A DNA stretch of 64,000 bases. Origin: an uncultured Bacilli bacterium (GTDB taxonomy: Bacteria; Bacillota_I; Bacilli_A; RF39; UBA660). Each line of letters begins with the position of its first letter. The stretch's first letter is position 1. Shown here one piece after another: positions 18,733 to 27,557 of the stretch. The translations under genes were made by a program, and so were the position numbers. The notes below the pieces were generated by a model. It was not told the origin of the DNA. It saw only the letters and a program-made list of their open reading frames with translations, and did no database searches. The stretch lies in assembly GCA_934190785.1 (NCBI GenBank), contig CAKPTA010000001.1, positions 186,001 through 250,000 on the forward strand, read 5' to 3'.

Positions 18733-19038
18733 ATGCTACTGATAGATCAATATAAAATATTAGTGGGTGCATATTTTGGAATACGTGAGCTTGATGAAGA
18801 TACAATAAAATATTATGTTATGCATGAACTTGAAGAATATATTAAAAATTTTGTTAAACAAAATTATCTAGATGATTATAATTTGAAAGAAATAGCTGAT
18901 AGTATTGAAGACAATACATTACTCAAAGGAAAGTTACAGGATGCTTTAATTGTTCTTCCAAAGTTAAAAAATATACCTATGGAATTGATACTTTTGATTA
19001 AAGCAAAATTAAAAGATATAAATGAAAAAAATATATAA
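18733..19038 (+). CDS. Conserved-looking 101-residue protein, function unknown
   Basis: An acidic, probably all-helical soluble protein with no signal or membrane segment. GGAAGTGAT precedes the ATG. It lies between dps and a ZIP metal transporter on the same strand, so a metal or stress link is possible but unsupported. Confidence 0.6.
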   Translation: MLLIDQYKILVGAYFGIRELDEDTIKYYVMHELEEYIKNFVKQNYLDDYNLKEIADSIEDNTLLKGKLQDALIVLPKLKNIPMELILLIKAKLKDINEKNI

Positions 19039-19088
19039 GTTTATATTATTTTTAAATTCGTTTAAGCATATAATTCATTGGTGATTAT

Positions 19089-19820
19089 ATGCCTTTTTTA
19101 TTAACAACACTTGCAGGACTATCAACTATGATAGGAACTATACTTATTTTTATTTTTAAACGTAAAAATAAGTTTGTTATACTTGCATCACTTAGTTTTG
19201 CAGCAGGAGTAATGCTTGTAGCATCTATTTTTGATTTAATACCGGAATCGTTTTCTTTATTATCAGGTACTTTTAAAATATTTCCTGCAATTTTAATTTT
19301 ATTAATATTTTTAAATATAGGAATTATTATTTCTTTTACAATAAATAAATATTTACCTGATACTAGTAATGATGAATTATATAGGGTAGGGGTAGTTTCA
19401 ATGCTTGCAATTATTATACATAATATCCCGGAAGGTATAGCAACTTTTATGGCTGGTTGTTCTGATAGTAAGCTTGGAATTACACTTACACTTGCAATAG
19501 CACTTCATAATATTCCAGAAGGTATAAGCATATCTGTTCCAATTTATTATGCTACAAAAAGCAAAAAAAAGGCTCTTTTGTATACTTTTATTTCAGGTTT
19601 ATCTGAACTTTTTGGTGCAGTTATAACAAGTTTATTTTTAAAACCATTTATTAATGATGTAACAATGGGATGCCTTTTTTCAGTTATAGCTGGTATTATG
19701 ATAAATATATCTATATATGAGTTACTTCCTAGTTCATTCAAATACAATAAATTAAAAAGTTCAATATTATTTTTAATGATTGGTATGTGTTTTATGTTGA
19801 TAAGCATTATTTTAATATAA
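19089..19820 (+). CDS. ZIP-family divalent metal transporter
   Basis: 243 residues with eight predicted helices. Two copies of the signature metal-binding helix, HNIPEGIATFMAG and HNIPEGISISVP, as in ZupT-type importers of zinc, iron or manganese. GGTGAT precedes the ATG. It sits after dps and ends in a bidirectional terminator. The transported metal cannot be told from sequence; some bacterial ZIPs may also act in the opposite direction. Confidence 0.9.
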   Translation: MPFLLTTLAGLSTMIGTILIFIFKRKNKFVILASLSFAAGVMLVASIFDLIPESFSLLSGTFKIFPAILILLIFLNIGIIISFTINKYLPDTSNDELYRVGVVSMLAIIIHNIPEGIATFMAGCSDSKLGITLTLAIALHNIPEGISISVPIYYATKSKKKALLYTFISGLSELFGAVITSLFLKPFINDVTMGCLFSVIAGIMINISIYELLPSSFKYNKLKSSILFLMIGMCFMLISIILI

Positions 19821-19823
19821 ATA

Positions 19824-19849
19824 AAAGAGCAAAGTTAATTTTGCTCTTT
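19824..19849. terminator. Bidirectional terminator
   Basis: AAAGAGCAAA ... TTTGCTCTTT, a ten-base stem with a short loop, between the ZIP gene and the convergent small hydrophilic protein gene. Confidence 0.8.
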
Positions 19850-19859
19850 GGGTATGAAA

Positions 19860-20060
19860 TTATCTAAGTTCAAATGAATGATCATCATTTTCGTCTAATT
19901 CAAATGAATGAGACTCATTTTCAAAACCTATGCTACTATCAGATTTTTTGTCAGAAACATTATTGCGTTTACAATTATCGCTTACTCTGTTTGATGACTT
20001 GTTAGTAACATTTGATCTTTGCATCTTATTGTTAGACTTCATATTTTTATTATTTTTCAT
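19860..20060 (-). CDS. Small Asn/Lys/Ser-rich hydrophilic protein, candidate small spore protein
   Basis: 66 residues from ATG 20060 (GGGTGAT lies just upstream; the GTG at 20069 is inside that site). The N-terminal two-thirds is low complexity, rich in Asn, Lys and Ser. The C-terminus is acidic and carries SHSFEL twice (SHSFELDENDDHSFELR). Composition and size resemble small proteins of spore formers, but it is not an alpha/beta-type SASP. Function unproven. Confidence 0.6.
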   Translation of the reverse strand: MKNNKNMKSNNKMQRSNVTNKSSNRVSDNCKRNNVSDKKSDSSIGFENESHSFELDENDDHSFELR

Positions 20061-20327
20061 TTCTATCACCCAATTATAGTATGAGCACTATCGTATGCTA
20101 TATACATAGATTAAGATAAATTTTTAGAAATAGTAGTAGGGTAGGAGAGGAGATTAAATTTTAAATACGGAGTATAAGTATTTTATGTTATTACTGTTAC
20201 ATATATATTTTCCTATTATCATTTATTTCTTATATATTAAAATATGAATACAGGATTAACAAAACAAGTAAGTTTATTAGAAACAAAGATATGTTATTTT
20301 TTATTTAATTATTAAAAATATAAGTAC

Positions 20328-20364
20328 TTCCCCTATTTCATTTTATTTGATTTTAATAGGGGAA
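20328..20364. repeat. Perfect 10-bp inverted repeat with 17-base loop
   Basis: TTCCCCTATT at 20328-20337 and AATAGGGGAA at 20355-20364, with a T/A loop. This is the only GC-containing structure in the gap. A terminator reading in either direction is possible, but no adjacent gene needs it. Confidence 0.65.
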
Positions 20365-20660
20365 CAATAAAATAATTTTTCTATGTTATATATTTATATA
20401 TTATATATAGTATAAATAATTAAAATTTCGCAATAATAATAACAATATATGGTTTCATATTTTAAATCGAATTATTTAAAGTTGAATACTTGTTCATCTC
20501 AATTTAAAATATAAATTCTTATTATACATGATTTATTATCATATTTAACTTAAAACTAATTTAAAATATGATGATGACTAAATTATTCTTAAGGATATTA
20601 ATAATATGATAATAAGTTATAAATTAATCAGTTTATTGATAAATTTTTTTAATTATATTA

Positions 20661-20716
20661 ATAATATATATAAAATAATATATATAAAATAATATATATA
20701 AAATAATATATATAAA
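20661..20716. repeat. Four perfect tandem copies of a 14-base AT-only repeat
   Basis: Unit ATAATATATATAAA, four exact copies plus five bases of a fifth. The unit contains only A and T. Exact copies suggest recent slippage expansion. Confidence 0.9.
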
Positions 20717-20882
20717 ATAATCATATATATTATAGGCAATTAAACAAATATAATGTATGTAATTATAAATATTAATATATTTTTATCTAGAAAAATTTAT
20801 AAGTGTTTAACTTCCGATAATATATATTATGTTAACTTCCAACAAAATAATAAAAAAGACTACTATTATAAATTATTCTTTT

Positions 20883-21092
20883 CTAATCATTCAGTATAAA
20901 TACATCAAGTAAATATTCATCCACAATATCTTTAGATCCAAAATCTTTAGGATATATTTTTTTGTCAATGTATTGTTTTAAATTATCAATTTTTTCTTTA
21001 ATTTTATTATCTTCAAAATGATAGTAGTTAAAAAAGCTTAAAAATTCATATAACAAATAAGTGTTTTTATCGATTTTAAATTTTTTTTCCAT
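20883..21092 (-). CDS. Orphan 69-residue protein
   Basis: A Lys/Asp/Tyr-rich soluble protein, probably helical, with an excellent ribosome binding site (AAAGGAGGTGG) nine bases before the ATG. I recognise no family. It shares its strand with the HTH protein gene upstream, from which it is separated by about 145 bases. Confidence 0.6.
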   Translation of the reverse strand: MEKKFKIDKNTYLLYEFLSFFNYYHFEDNKIKEKIDNLKQYIDKKIYPKDFGSKDIVDEYLLDVFILND

Positions 21093-21237
21093 ATTGTACC
21101 ACCTCCTTTTTATTGATGATTATTAATATTATTACCTAATTAATTAAAATTATTATGTATATTTATATTTAGTATTCACTCCCCTACTTTAAATGACATT
21201 CTTTGCAATAAAAAAACGTTATTAATCTTAACGCTTT

Positions 21238-22023
21238 TTAATTTACTATTCTTGATTCAATTTCTGCCATTTTTTCCAATACAACAGCAGCATTTTCTTC
21301 ATTTATTTCAGTAAATCCTAATTCTTTTAATGCTTGGACTTTAACTGTATTTAGTTGTAATGTTCTACTTATTTTTTCTTCCATTTTATGTTCAATTTGA
21401 TTTACAAATCTCTTGTGTGCTTCTGCTATTTTAGCTTTAGATACACCATTACTATTATTATATAATGTCATAGCAGAAAACATTAAACTTTCAAATAAAA
21501 ATTGTTCATCTTCATTAAAAATATATTCTAGTGGTTCAACAAAACCAGCCGTTTTAACTATATATCCTAGCATATATTTTGTTTCCTTTGAAGATTCCAT
21601 AGTTTGTAAGAAGTGATATAGATATTCATACATCTTCAAATTTTCATCACTACTATCATCTTCCATATTTTCTTTTATTATATTTATAATATTATTTAAT
21701 ACTTCTTTTTGTTTATCATTTAAGTTCTCTGTATCAGTAGTGTAACTTGCTTCGTTGTTTTGTTTTATAGAAGCTTCAAATAAACTATTAATTCTTGATT
21801 CAACTTCTATAATGTAATCTGTATCTACTTTAATTGTATTTATTTCTTCTGGAGTCTTAATTCCAAGTAAATTCATTAAAAGTACTTTTTTATCTTTTGG
21901 CCATTTACTTAAATCATCTAATTCTAAATAATTATAAATCATTTGACGTGAAACGCCTAAAAATTTTGCAAGTTTTACTTTTGATATTCCAAGTTCATGT
22001 AATATTTCATTTAATTTATCCAT
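21238..22023 (-). CDS. XRE-like helix-turn-helix regulator with a long C-terminal domain
   Basis: The N-terminal ~60 residues form a Cro/C1-type HTH (KVKLAKFLGVSRQMIYNYLEL). The remaining 200 residues are helical and acidic, with a central stretch (about 115-185) that may mediate oligomerisation and no recognised domain. The start follows GGAGGG. It stands alone between the orphan 69-residue gene and mnmA; it could regulate either or the AT-rich gap. The target is unknown. Confidence 0.7.
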   Translation of the reverse strand: MDKLNEILHELGISKVKLAKFLGVSRQMIYNYLELDDLSKWPKDKKVLLMNLLGIKTPEEINTIKVDTDYIIEVESRINSLFEASIKQNNEASYTTDTENLNDKQKEVLNNIINIIKENMEDDSSDENLKMYEYLYHFLQTMESSKETKYMLGYIVKTAGFVEPLEYIFNEDEQFLFESLMFSAMTLYNNSNGVSKAKIAEAHKRFVNQIEHKMEEKISRTLQLNTVKVQALKELGFTEINEENAAVVLEKMAEIESRIVN

Positions 22024-22096
22024 ATAACTTAAACCCTCCTACTATTATAATTTTAATCTTTAGTTTATTTATTGTCAAGTACAAGAAAATTATCTA

Positions 22097-23203
22097 TTAA
22101 AGATACCATAGTTTTTTATTATCTTTTTGTACTTCTTTTATTATTCCACCACCTAGGCATTCATCATCCAAATAAAAAACGCATGCTTGACCAGGTGTTA
22201 CAGATTTTACACCTTCAGTATATGTTACTAATAATTCATTGTTATTAAGCCATGTAAGTGTGACATCATTATCTGGTTGACGATATCTAAATTTAGCACT
22301 ACATTTTGTTAATTTTTCTTTTCCTAGCCAATTTAGAGTATCAACAATACATGATGTACTATACAGATATTTCTCATCTTCATCATCTGATACATATAAA
22401 ATATTTTTTTCTAAATTCTTTCCGACAACGTATAAACGATTAGTTGTACCACCTACATGTAGTCCTCTTCTCTGCCCTATTGTATAATACATAAGACCAA
22501 TATGTTTACCCATAACTTCCTTTGTTTCAATATTGATGATATCTCCTGGAATATTAGGCAAATAATTAGTTAAAAATTTAGAAAAATTTCTTTCTCCAAT
22601 AAAGCAAATTCCTGTAGAATCTTTTTTTGATGCTGTAATAAGATTATTTTTCTTAGCAATTTCTCTAACAGTAGGTTTATCAAGATGACCGATTGGAAAT
22701 AAGACATTCTCAAGTTGTTTATGGCTTAATTGTGATAAGAAATAAGTTTGATCTTTATTTCTATCAACAGCTCTAAGTAAAATGCCATCTTTTATTTGTG
22801 CATAGTGACCTGTTGCTATATAGTCAGCTCCAAGTTTTTTGGCTTCTTTAATAAACATATCAAATTTAATATATTTGTTACACATAATATCAGGGTTTGG
22901 TGTTCTTCCTTTTTTTAGTTCATCTAAAAAATATGTAAATACATAGTCCCAGTATTCTTTTACAAAATCAACACGATGTAGAGGGATAGAAAGTGAATTA
23001 CAGATATTAAGTGCATCATTGTAGTCTTGTTCTTGCGGACATATATTTTCATTTAATGTTGGATTACCGGCAATGTCATTATTAATACTGGCATCCCAGT
23101 TTCTCATAAATAATCCTATAACATTGTATCCTTGTTCTTTTAGTAGTAATGCAGCAACGCTGCTATCTACTCCACCACTTATACCAACTACTACTGTTTT
23201 CAT
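22097..23203 (-). CDS. mnmA: tRNA-specific 2-thiouridylase MnmA
   Basis: Places sulfur on U34 of tRNA-Glu, Gln and Lys, using sulfur relayed from a cysteine desulfurase. PP-loop GISGGVDSSVAALLL, catalytic Cys in NPDIMCNKYIKF and STGICFIGERNF, and the C-terminal RYRQ domain. 368 residues, normal. The only cysteine desulfurase sequence in this window is the truncated one at 46.1 kb, so the sulfur donor must be encoded elsewhere. Confidence 0.95.
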   Translation of the reverse strand: MKTVVVGISGGVDSSVAALLLKEQGYNVIGLFMRNWDASINNDIAGNPTLNENICPQEQDYNDALNICNSLSIPLHRVDFVKEYWDYVFTYFLDELKKGRTPNPDIMCNKYIKFDMFIKEAKKLGADYIATGHYAQIKDGILLRAVDRNKDQTYFLSQLSHKQLENVLFPIGHLDKPTVREIAKKNNLITASKKDSTGICFIGERNFSKFLTNYLPNIPGDIINIETKEVMGKHIGLMYYTIGQRRGLHVGGTTNRLYVVGKNLEKNILYVSDDEDEKYLYSTSCIVDTLNWLGKEKLTKCSAKFRYRQPDNDVTLTWLNNNELLVTYTEGVKSVTPGQACVFYLDDECLGGGIIKEVQKDNKKLWYL

Positions 23204-23262
23204 ATTATCACCACTTATTTATTATATCAAAAAAAAAGGAAAGATTAAAGGCTATTCCATTT

Positions 23263-23892
23263 TTATTTTAAAATAAATATTATCTTTTTAATAATGAAAG
23301 GTGTTACAAATACTTCAGTTAAGGTTGTAAGTAATGTAACTATTAATGTAAAAACTAAAATTACTATATATCTATTAAAGGTTAATCTTAATGACATTTG
23401 CTTTTTACTTTTTAGTGATTTTAATATTTTTAGGGAAAAGTTTAGGGAAAACATTAGTAATAATATATATATTGCTATATTAATAATATGGTGTGGAAAT
23501 ATATATATAAGCCCTAATAAACATCCTTTAACATTGTATGTCAAAATAAAAGCTGATAATGAAAAACCAATTACAAATGTTTTAACAAAATATATAAATA
23601 TGTTTACTGGAATTCCTATAATAGAAATGCCTAGTATCCAAATTGTAAGTATTAAGATTACATTTGACATAAATGCTGATTTAAAACTATCTAAATAATT
23701 TAGTTTATTATTATTTATGTTTGTTATAAAATCTTTAATATATGTTTGAGCTAAGACTTTATCATTTTGTGATAACATTGTTGTAAAAATTGAACCCATA
23801 GTGATTCCGATTAATGCTAGAACAATTAAAAATATAATTTTTTTTCTCTCTTTTTTTGCAGCATCTATTAGCTTGTCTATTATTTGTTTCAT
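23263..23892 (-). CDS. spoIIM: Stage II sporulation protein M
   Basis: Part of the SpoIIDMP machine that remodels septal peptidoglycan and drives forespore engulfment. 209 residues, with five or six transmembrane helices in the SpoIIM pattern: a long first helix after a basic N-terminus, then the central NVILILTIWILGISIIGIPVN and PHHIINIAIYILLL segments. spoIID and spoIIP are not in this window. Confidence 0.85.
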   Translation of the reverse strand: MKQIIDKLIDAAKKERKKIIFLIVLALIGITMGSIFTTMLSQNDKVLAQTYIKDFITNINNNKLNYLDSFKSAFMSNVILILTIWILGISIIGIPVNIFIYFVKTFVIGFSLSAFILTYNVKGCLLGLIYIFPHHIINIAIYILLLMFSLNFSLKILKSLKSKKQMSLRLTFNRYIVILVFTLIVTLLTTLTEVFVTPFIIKKIIFILK

Positions 23893-23983
23893 AAGTCACC
23901 TCTACCAAATACTATGTAAACTAAATAAAATTATTCCTATTTTATTCAAAATATATTATAATGGTATATATGAGGTGATTTAA

Positions 23984-24100
23984 GTGAAAAACCAAAAGAA
24001 GAATAAAAAGAAGAAAATAAATGTTCAAAAGATTGCTGCAATAATTATGCTTATTTTAATGGTTGGAGTATTCATATCTTCTTTATTTATGTATATGTAA
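23984..24100 (+). CDS. 38-residue single-helix membrane peptide (DUF4044/Prli42-like)
   Basis: Starts at GTG 23984 after GAGGTGAT. A basic N-terminus rich in Lys and Asn precedes one transmembrane helix (QKIAAIIMLILMVGVFISSLF). Size and layout resemble the DUF4044/Prli42 mini-proteins of Firmicutes; Listeria Prli42 anchors the stressosome. That link is inference from shape, as there is too little sequence for firm homology. It ends in a terminator shared with gpr. Confidence 0.6.
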   Translation: MKNQKKNKKKKINVQKIAAIIMLILMVGVFISSLFMYM

Positions 24101-24124
24101 AAAGCCTATTATTATAGGCTTTTA
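24099..24124. terminator. Bidirectional terminator between the mini-protein and gpr
   Basis: AGCCTAT/ATAGGCT stem with A run on the left and T run on the right. Confidence 0.8.
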
Positions 24125-25137
24125 TATTTTTTATGAAGTGCTTTATTTATCCCAGACGATAAAATATTACTTAATTTTTCTATGATAAAATCGATTTCTT
24201 TTGTTGTTACCATTAAATTATAGCCTACTGGCGATAATACTTCAAAAAGAAGCTCTCTTACCTCGTCTTCTTCAAATGTTCCGATTAATCCAAGTAAATT
24301 TTCTTTATCCTCTTTTTTTACTTCAATGTCTCTATTTAAATAATTAATGCTACTTGCAAGAGTGAGATTGCTTATTGGGTTTTTACTATAATCTTTGTGA
24401 AATGCATAGTATTTGTACATATAGTTTATTGTATCACTTACAATTGTTATTGCATCAACTACAGTTGGAATTCCAATTGCGATAACAGGAATACCCATTG
24501 TTTCTTTACTTATTTCTTTTCTTTCATTTCCAATTCCACTACCAGGTGAGATCCCAGTGTTACTTATTTGAATTGTTTTATTAATACGATGTAGTGATTT
24601 ACTTGCAAGTGCATCTATTACTATTATGAAGTCTGGTTTTATGGTATTTATAGTGCTTTTAATGAAATCACTTGTTTCTATCCCAGTAGTTCCTGTAACA
24701 CCTGGTTTAATAGCACTAACGCACCTATAATCTTCAGCTAATTCCCCTAAGGCATAAATATGTCTAGTTACTAAAATGTCATCTATCACATATGGACCAA
24801 GTGAGTCTGGCGTAGAAAGCGGATTTCCAAGACCAATTATAAGAGCTGTATCTTTTTCTTTGATATTAGAAATATTTAAAATGTTTTTTATTTCACGTGT
24901 AAAGACTTCTTCTACTTCTTCTTTATTTTTAGTATCAGTTACGTCTTCAAATTCAATTGTTACATAATATCCTTCTTTTTTATTAATTTCTTTTGCTATA
25001 TGTTTATTTATTATAGTTCTAGTTGTTTTAATTTTGTTATCAGTAATAATTTCACTTTCTATTTTATTTGAATCCACTAAATCTATAGCTAAGTCTGTTC
25101 TAATTTGATATTTTGATAAATCTACAGTATGTTTCAT
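24112..25137 (-). CDS. gpr: Germination protease GPR
   Basis: Degrades small acid-soluble spore proteins when a spore germinates, freeing amino acids and DNA. The N-terminus KHTVDLSKYQIRTDLAIDL matches the propeptide region of GPR (family A25). The core has LIIGLGNPLSTPDSLGP, SAIKPGVTGTTG, VIDALASKS and NTGISPGSGIGN. 341 residues, close to the Bacillus enzyme. It is divergent from rpsT, as in B. subtilis. It should be made in the forespore under SigG, whose gene lies at 40.5 kb. Confidence 0.93.
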   Translation of the reverse strand: MKHTVDLSKYQIRTDLAIDLVDSNKIESEIITDNKIKTTRTIINKHIAKEINKKEGYYVTIEFEDVTDTKNKEEVEEVFTREIKNILNISNIKEKDTALIIGLGNPLSTPDSLGPYVIDDILVTRHIYALGELAEDYRCVSAIKPGVTGTTGIETSDFIKSTINTIKPDFIIVIDALASKSLHRINKTIQISNTGISPGSGIGNERKEISKETMGIPVIAIGIPTVVDAITIVSDTINYMYKYYAFHKDYSKNPISNLTLASSINYLNRDIEVKKEDKENLLGLIGTFEEDEVRELLFEVLSPVGYNLMVTTKEIDFIIEKLSNILSSGINKALHKKYKSL

Positions 25138-25210
25138 ATAATATCACCATCTATATTTTGAACATTTTATGTAAAAGTATTATAAATTTTGACAATTTTT
25201 AGGATATCAT

Positions 25211-25239
25211 TTGCAATTTATTATTAAATTTGTTAAAAT
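25211..25239 (+). promoter_or_regulatory. SigA-type promoter of rpsT
   Basis: TTGCAA at 25211-25216, 17 bases, then TAAAAT at 25234-25239. Located 33 bases before the rpsT ATG, which also has GGAGGTG. Confidence 0.72.
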
Positions 25240-25271
25240 ATAGGAGGTTAATGACTTGGAGGTGAGATTCT

Positions 25272-25535
25272 ATGCCAAATATGAAGAATGCAAAAAAAGC
25301 AGTAAAAACTATTGCAAAGAAAAAAGTAGAAAATAATGATTATAGAGCAAGTATGAGAACTGCTATTAAAAATGTAGAGAAAGCTGTTATTGCAAAAGAT
25401 AAAAAGGAAGCTACTGATGCTTTAGCTGTTGCAATTAAAAGAATTGATAAAGCTTTTGCACATGGTGTTGTTACTAGTAACTTTGTAGCACGTAATAAGT
25501 CAAGATTAACAAAAAAAGTAAATGAAATGGAGTAA
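25272..25535 (+). CDS. rpsT: Ribosomal protein bS20
   Basis: Binds 16S rRNA in the 30S body. 87 residues, Lys/Ala-rich and helical, with the family pattern MPNMKNAKKAVKTIAKK and a conserved C-terminal IDKAFAHGVVTSNFVARNKS. Its own promoter and GGAGGTG site are visible upstream. Confidence 0.96.
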   Translation: MPNMKNAKKAVKTIAKKKVENNDYRASMRTAIKNVEKAVIAKDKKEATDALAVAIKRIDKAFAHGVVTSNFVARNKSRLTKKVNEME

Positions 25536-25585
25536 TTTTTACTTCTTTTTTTATACTTTTTTGTTATAATAAATATGGTGATAAT

Positions 25586-26485
25586 ATGAAGAAATTTTTA
25601 TGCTGGCTTGTAACTGTATGTATCTTACTTTGCCTATTATTTTATAAGGAAGAAATTGTTACTTACATACTTGTTAATGTTATATATCCTAGAGAATTTA
25701 TAGTTGAAGGAAAAAATGATTATGCATTAGAAAACTCTTATAAATATGTTCAATTAACTGAAGATTTCTCGCCCAAAAATAGACAAGATTTGCTTAATAT
25801 TTTTTATACTATTTTGAATAACGGCTGGGATAAGTTTTCATTTGTGTGTGATTTATCTTATAAAGATTGTACCAGCGATGTTCAAGCTATTTTAGATAGC
25901 CCTACAATATTATCAGATATTAATAATTTTGTTCATCCCTATAATACTTATAATGAAATGCATATCAATATGAATAATTTTGGAAGAATTGATGTTACTG
26001 TTGATAAAGTTTATTCAGATTTTGATATTGCTTTGATTGAAGCAAAAAAGGATGAGATTGAAAATAATGTTTTAAATGATTCTATGAGTCTTTTAGAAAA
26101 AATAAAAGCAATTCATGATTATATTATTGATACAACAGTTTATGATAGTAATGCTTCTTTTGATAGCACAAGTAAAAGCAATACAGCTTATGGTGCTCTT
26201 ATAAATCATACTGCAATATGTGGTGGATATACCGATGCAATGGCATTATTTTTATATGACTTTGGAGTTTTGAATTATCGTGTATCTAGTAGTGAACACA
26301 TATGGAATTTACTATATATTAATGGCCAGTGGAAGCATTTAGATTTAACTTGGGATGATCCTGTCACTAATACTGGTGAGAATATGCTATTATCAAAATT
26401 CTTTTTAATTAGTACAAGTGAACTTGAAAATTTAAATGTTGCCGATCATGCTTTTGACAAATCGGTATTTATAGAGGCAAATTAA
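25586..26485 (+). CDS. Membrane-anchored transglutaminase-like protein
   Basis: An N-terminal hydrophobic anchor (about 5-22) places the protein outside the membrane. The C-terminal transglutaminase-like domain keeps the Cys-His-Asp triad: NHTAICGGYTDAMALFL, SSEHIWNLLYINGQW, HLDLTWDDP. Such domains in secreted proteins act as proteases or cross-linkers; which one applies here is unknown. 299 residues; the middle region is not recognised. Some relatives are sporulation or wall proteins, and it sits between rpsT and ylbL. Confidence 0.8.
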   Translation: MKKFLCWLVTVCILLCLLFYKEEIVTYILVNVIYPREFIVEGKNDYALENSYKYVQLTEDFSPKNRQDLLNIFYTILNNGWDKFSFVCDLSYKDCTSDVQAILDSPTILSDINNFVHPYNTYNEMHINMNNFGRIDVTVDKVYSDFDIALIEAKKDEIENNVLNDSMSLLEKIKAIHDYIIDTTVYDSNASFDSTSKSNTAYGALINHTAICGGYTDAMALFLYDFGVLNYRVSSSEHIWNLLYINGQWKHLDLTWDDPVTNTGENMLLSKFFLISTSELENLNVADHAFDKSVFIEAN

Positions 26486-26508
26486 AAAACAGGTAATCCT
26501 GTTTTTTT
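26486..26508. terminator. Bidirectional terminator
   Basis: AAAACAGG-TAAT-CCTGTTTT between the convergent transglutaminase-like and ylbL genes, with a T run on the right. Confidence 0.8.
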
Positions 26509-27508
26509 ATTGTTCCAATATATTAAGTGCTTCATCAAATGTTGAAACAGAATATATTTTTATTTTATAGTTATTTTCTTTAGCTAGTTTAATAGCCTCA
26601 TCATAATTTTTCCCAGCTGGAGCTAGAAATATATCTGCATGTGCTTTTACAGCACCTTTTAATTTAAATGAGATACCATCTATTTCTCCTACGTTGCCTT
26701 CACTATCAATTGTTCCTGTTCCAACTATTTTTCTAGCATGTGTTATATCTTTATTGGTTAGCGCATTATATATGGCTAAACTCATCATTAATCCTCCAGA
26801 TGGACCAGACTCATTTTTATTAAAATGAAATGTTATATTAGAAGTAGTTTTTATCTTCCCTACTTCACTTAAGGTAAATCCAATAACTTCTTTATTATCA
26901 TACATTATCCACTTTGCTTTACAAGTTATTTCTTTATTATCTCTTAATACATTAAAGATAACAGTATCACTATTTGAATTATTTAATAGTTCTTTTAATT
27001 CATTTTTTGAAGTAATATTCTGATTATTTATTTTAGTAATAATATCTCCCACTTTTAAATCAGTTTTAGCTTCACTTAAAATGTAAGTTACATAAAGTTT
27101 TTGCTCTTTGATTTCATAATTTATGTTTGCTTTATCAAGAGCAACTTTTGTAGCGTTGAAATTTGCTTCATCAAGCATAATATGGTTTCTTAGATACATA
27201 TTTTCATCAGTATTGTTATTATCACTAGTATCGCTTTTATTTATGACCCAATCTTTATTAAATTTAGCAGCAATAAGTGTTGGAATTGTTGCTTTATACT
27301 CTGTTACGTAAGCAAGATTTAATGAGCCTGTATTTTTATAATTTGTAGATATATCTATTTTATCTGATATATCTATTATCCCACCCGGAGACTCTATATA
27401 ATATGGAAATTCTATTGTTGAGATTAATATGGTTGAAATCATTATAATTATAAAAATTTTATTTTTTATAATGAAATTTTTTATTTTTTCATATAATTTA
27501 TTAAGCAT
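26507..27508 (-). CDS. ylbL: YlbL-type PDZ + Lon-like serine protease
   Basis: Membrane-anchored protease with the active site outside the cell. An N-terminal helix (about 13-35), a PDZ domain (about 150-215) and a C-terminal S16 Lon protease domain with catalytic Ser in ESGPSGGLMMSLA and Lys in IDGISFKLKGA. 333 residues, normal for YlbL. It lies back to back with ylbJ; the two are close in Bacillus as well. The start is ATG 27508. Confidence 0.88.
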   Translation of the reverse strand: MLNKLYEKIKNFIIKNKIFIIIMISTILISTIEFPYYIESPGGIIDISDKIDISTNYKNTGSLNLAYVTEYKATIPTLIAAKFNKDWVINKSDTSDNNNTDENMYLRNHIMLDEANFNATKVALDKANINYEIKEQKLYVTYILSEAKTDLKVGDIITKINNQNITSKNELKELLNNSNSDTVIFNVLRDNKEITCKAKWIMYDNKEVIGFTLSEVGKIKTTSNITFHFNKNESGPSGGLMMSLAIYNALTNKDITHARKIVGTGTIDSEGNVGEIDGISFKLKGAVKAHADIFLAPAGKNYDEAIKLAKENNYKIKIYSVSTFDEALNILEQ

Positions 27509-27557
27509 GTTTATCTTATCCCCTTCTTTTTAATTGTATCATATGTGAGGTCGTTTT

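Larger units (their letters stand above)
20070..20882. other. 810-base gene-poor AT-rich gap
   Basis: No credible coding frame on either strand. It holds a 10-bp inverted repeat, a 14-base tandem repeat (listed separately), a weaker TCATATTT...AAATATGA repeat near 20540-20570, and a repeated TTAACTTCC motif near 20808 and 20833. A GGAGAGGAG-like string at 20147 is not followed by an ORF. It may be a decayed gene region or a DNA-binding region; the sequence does not say which. Confidence 0.6.

Noticed and set aside
20661..20716. CRISPR-like array
   Set aside because: The copies are directly abutting 14-mers of A and T with no spacers, and there are no cas genes in the window.
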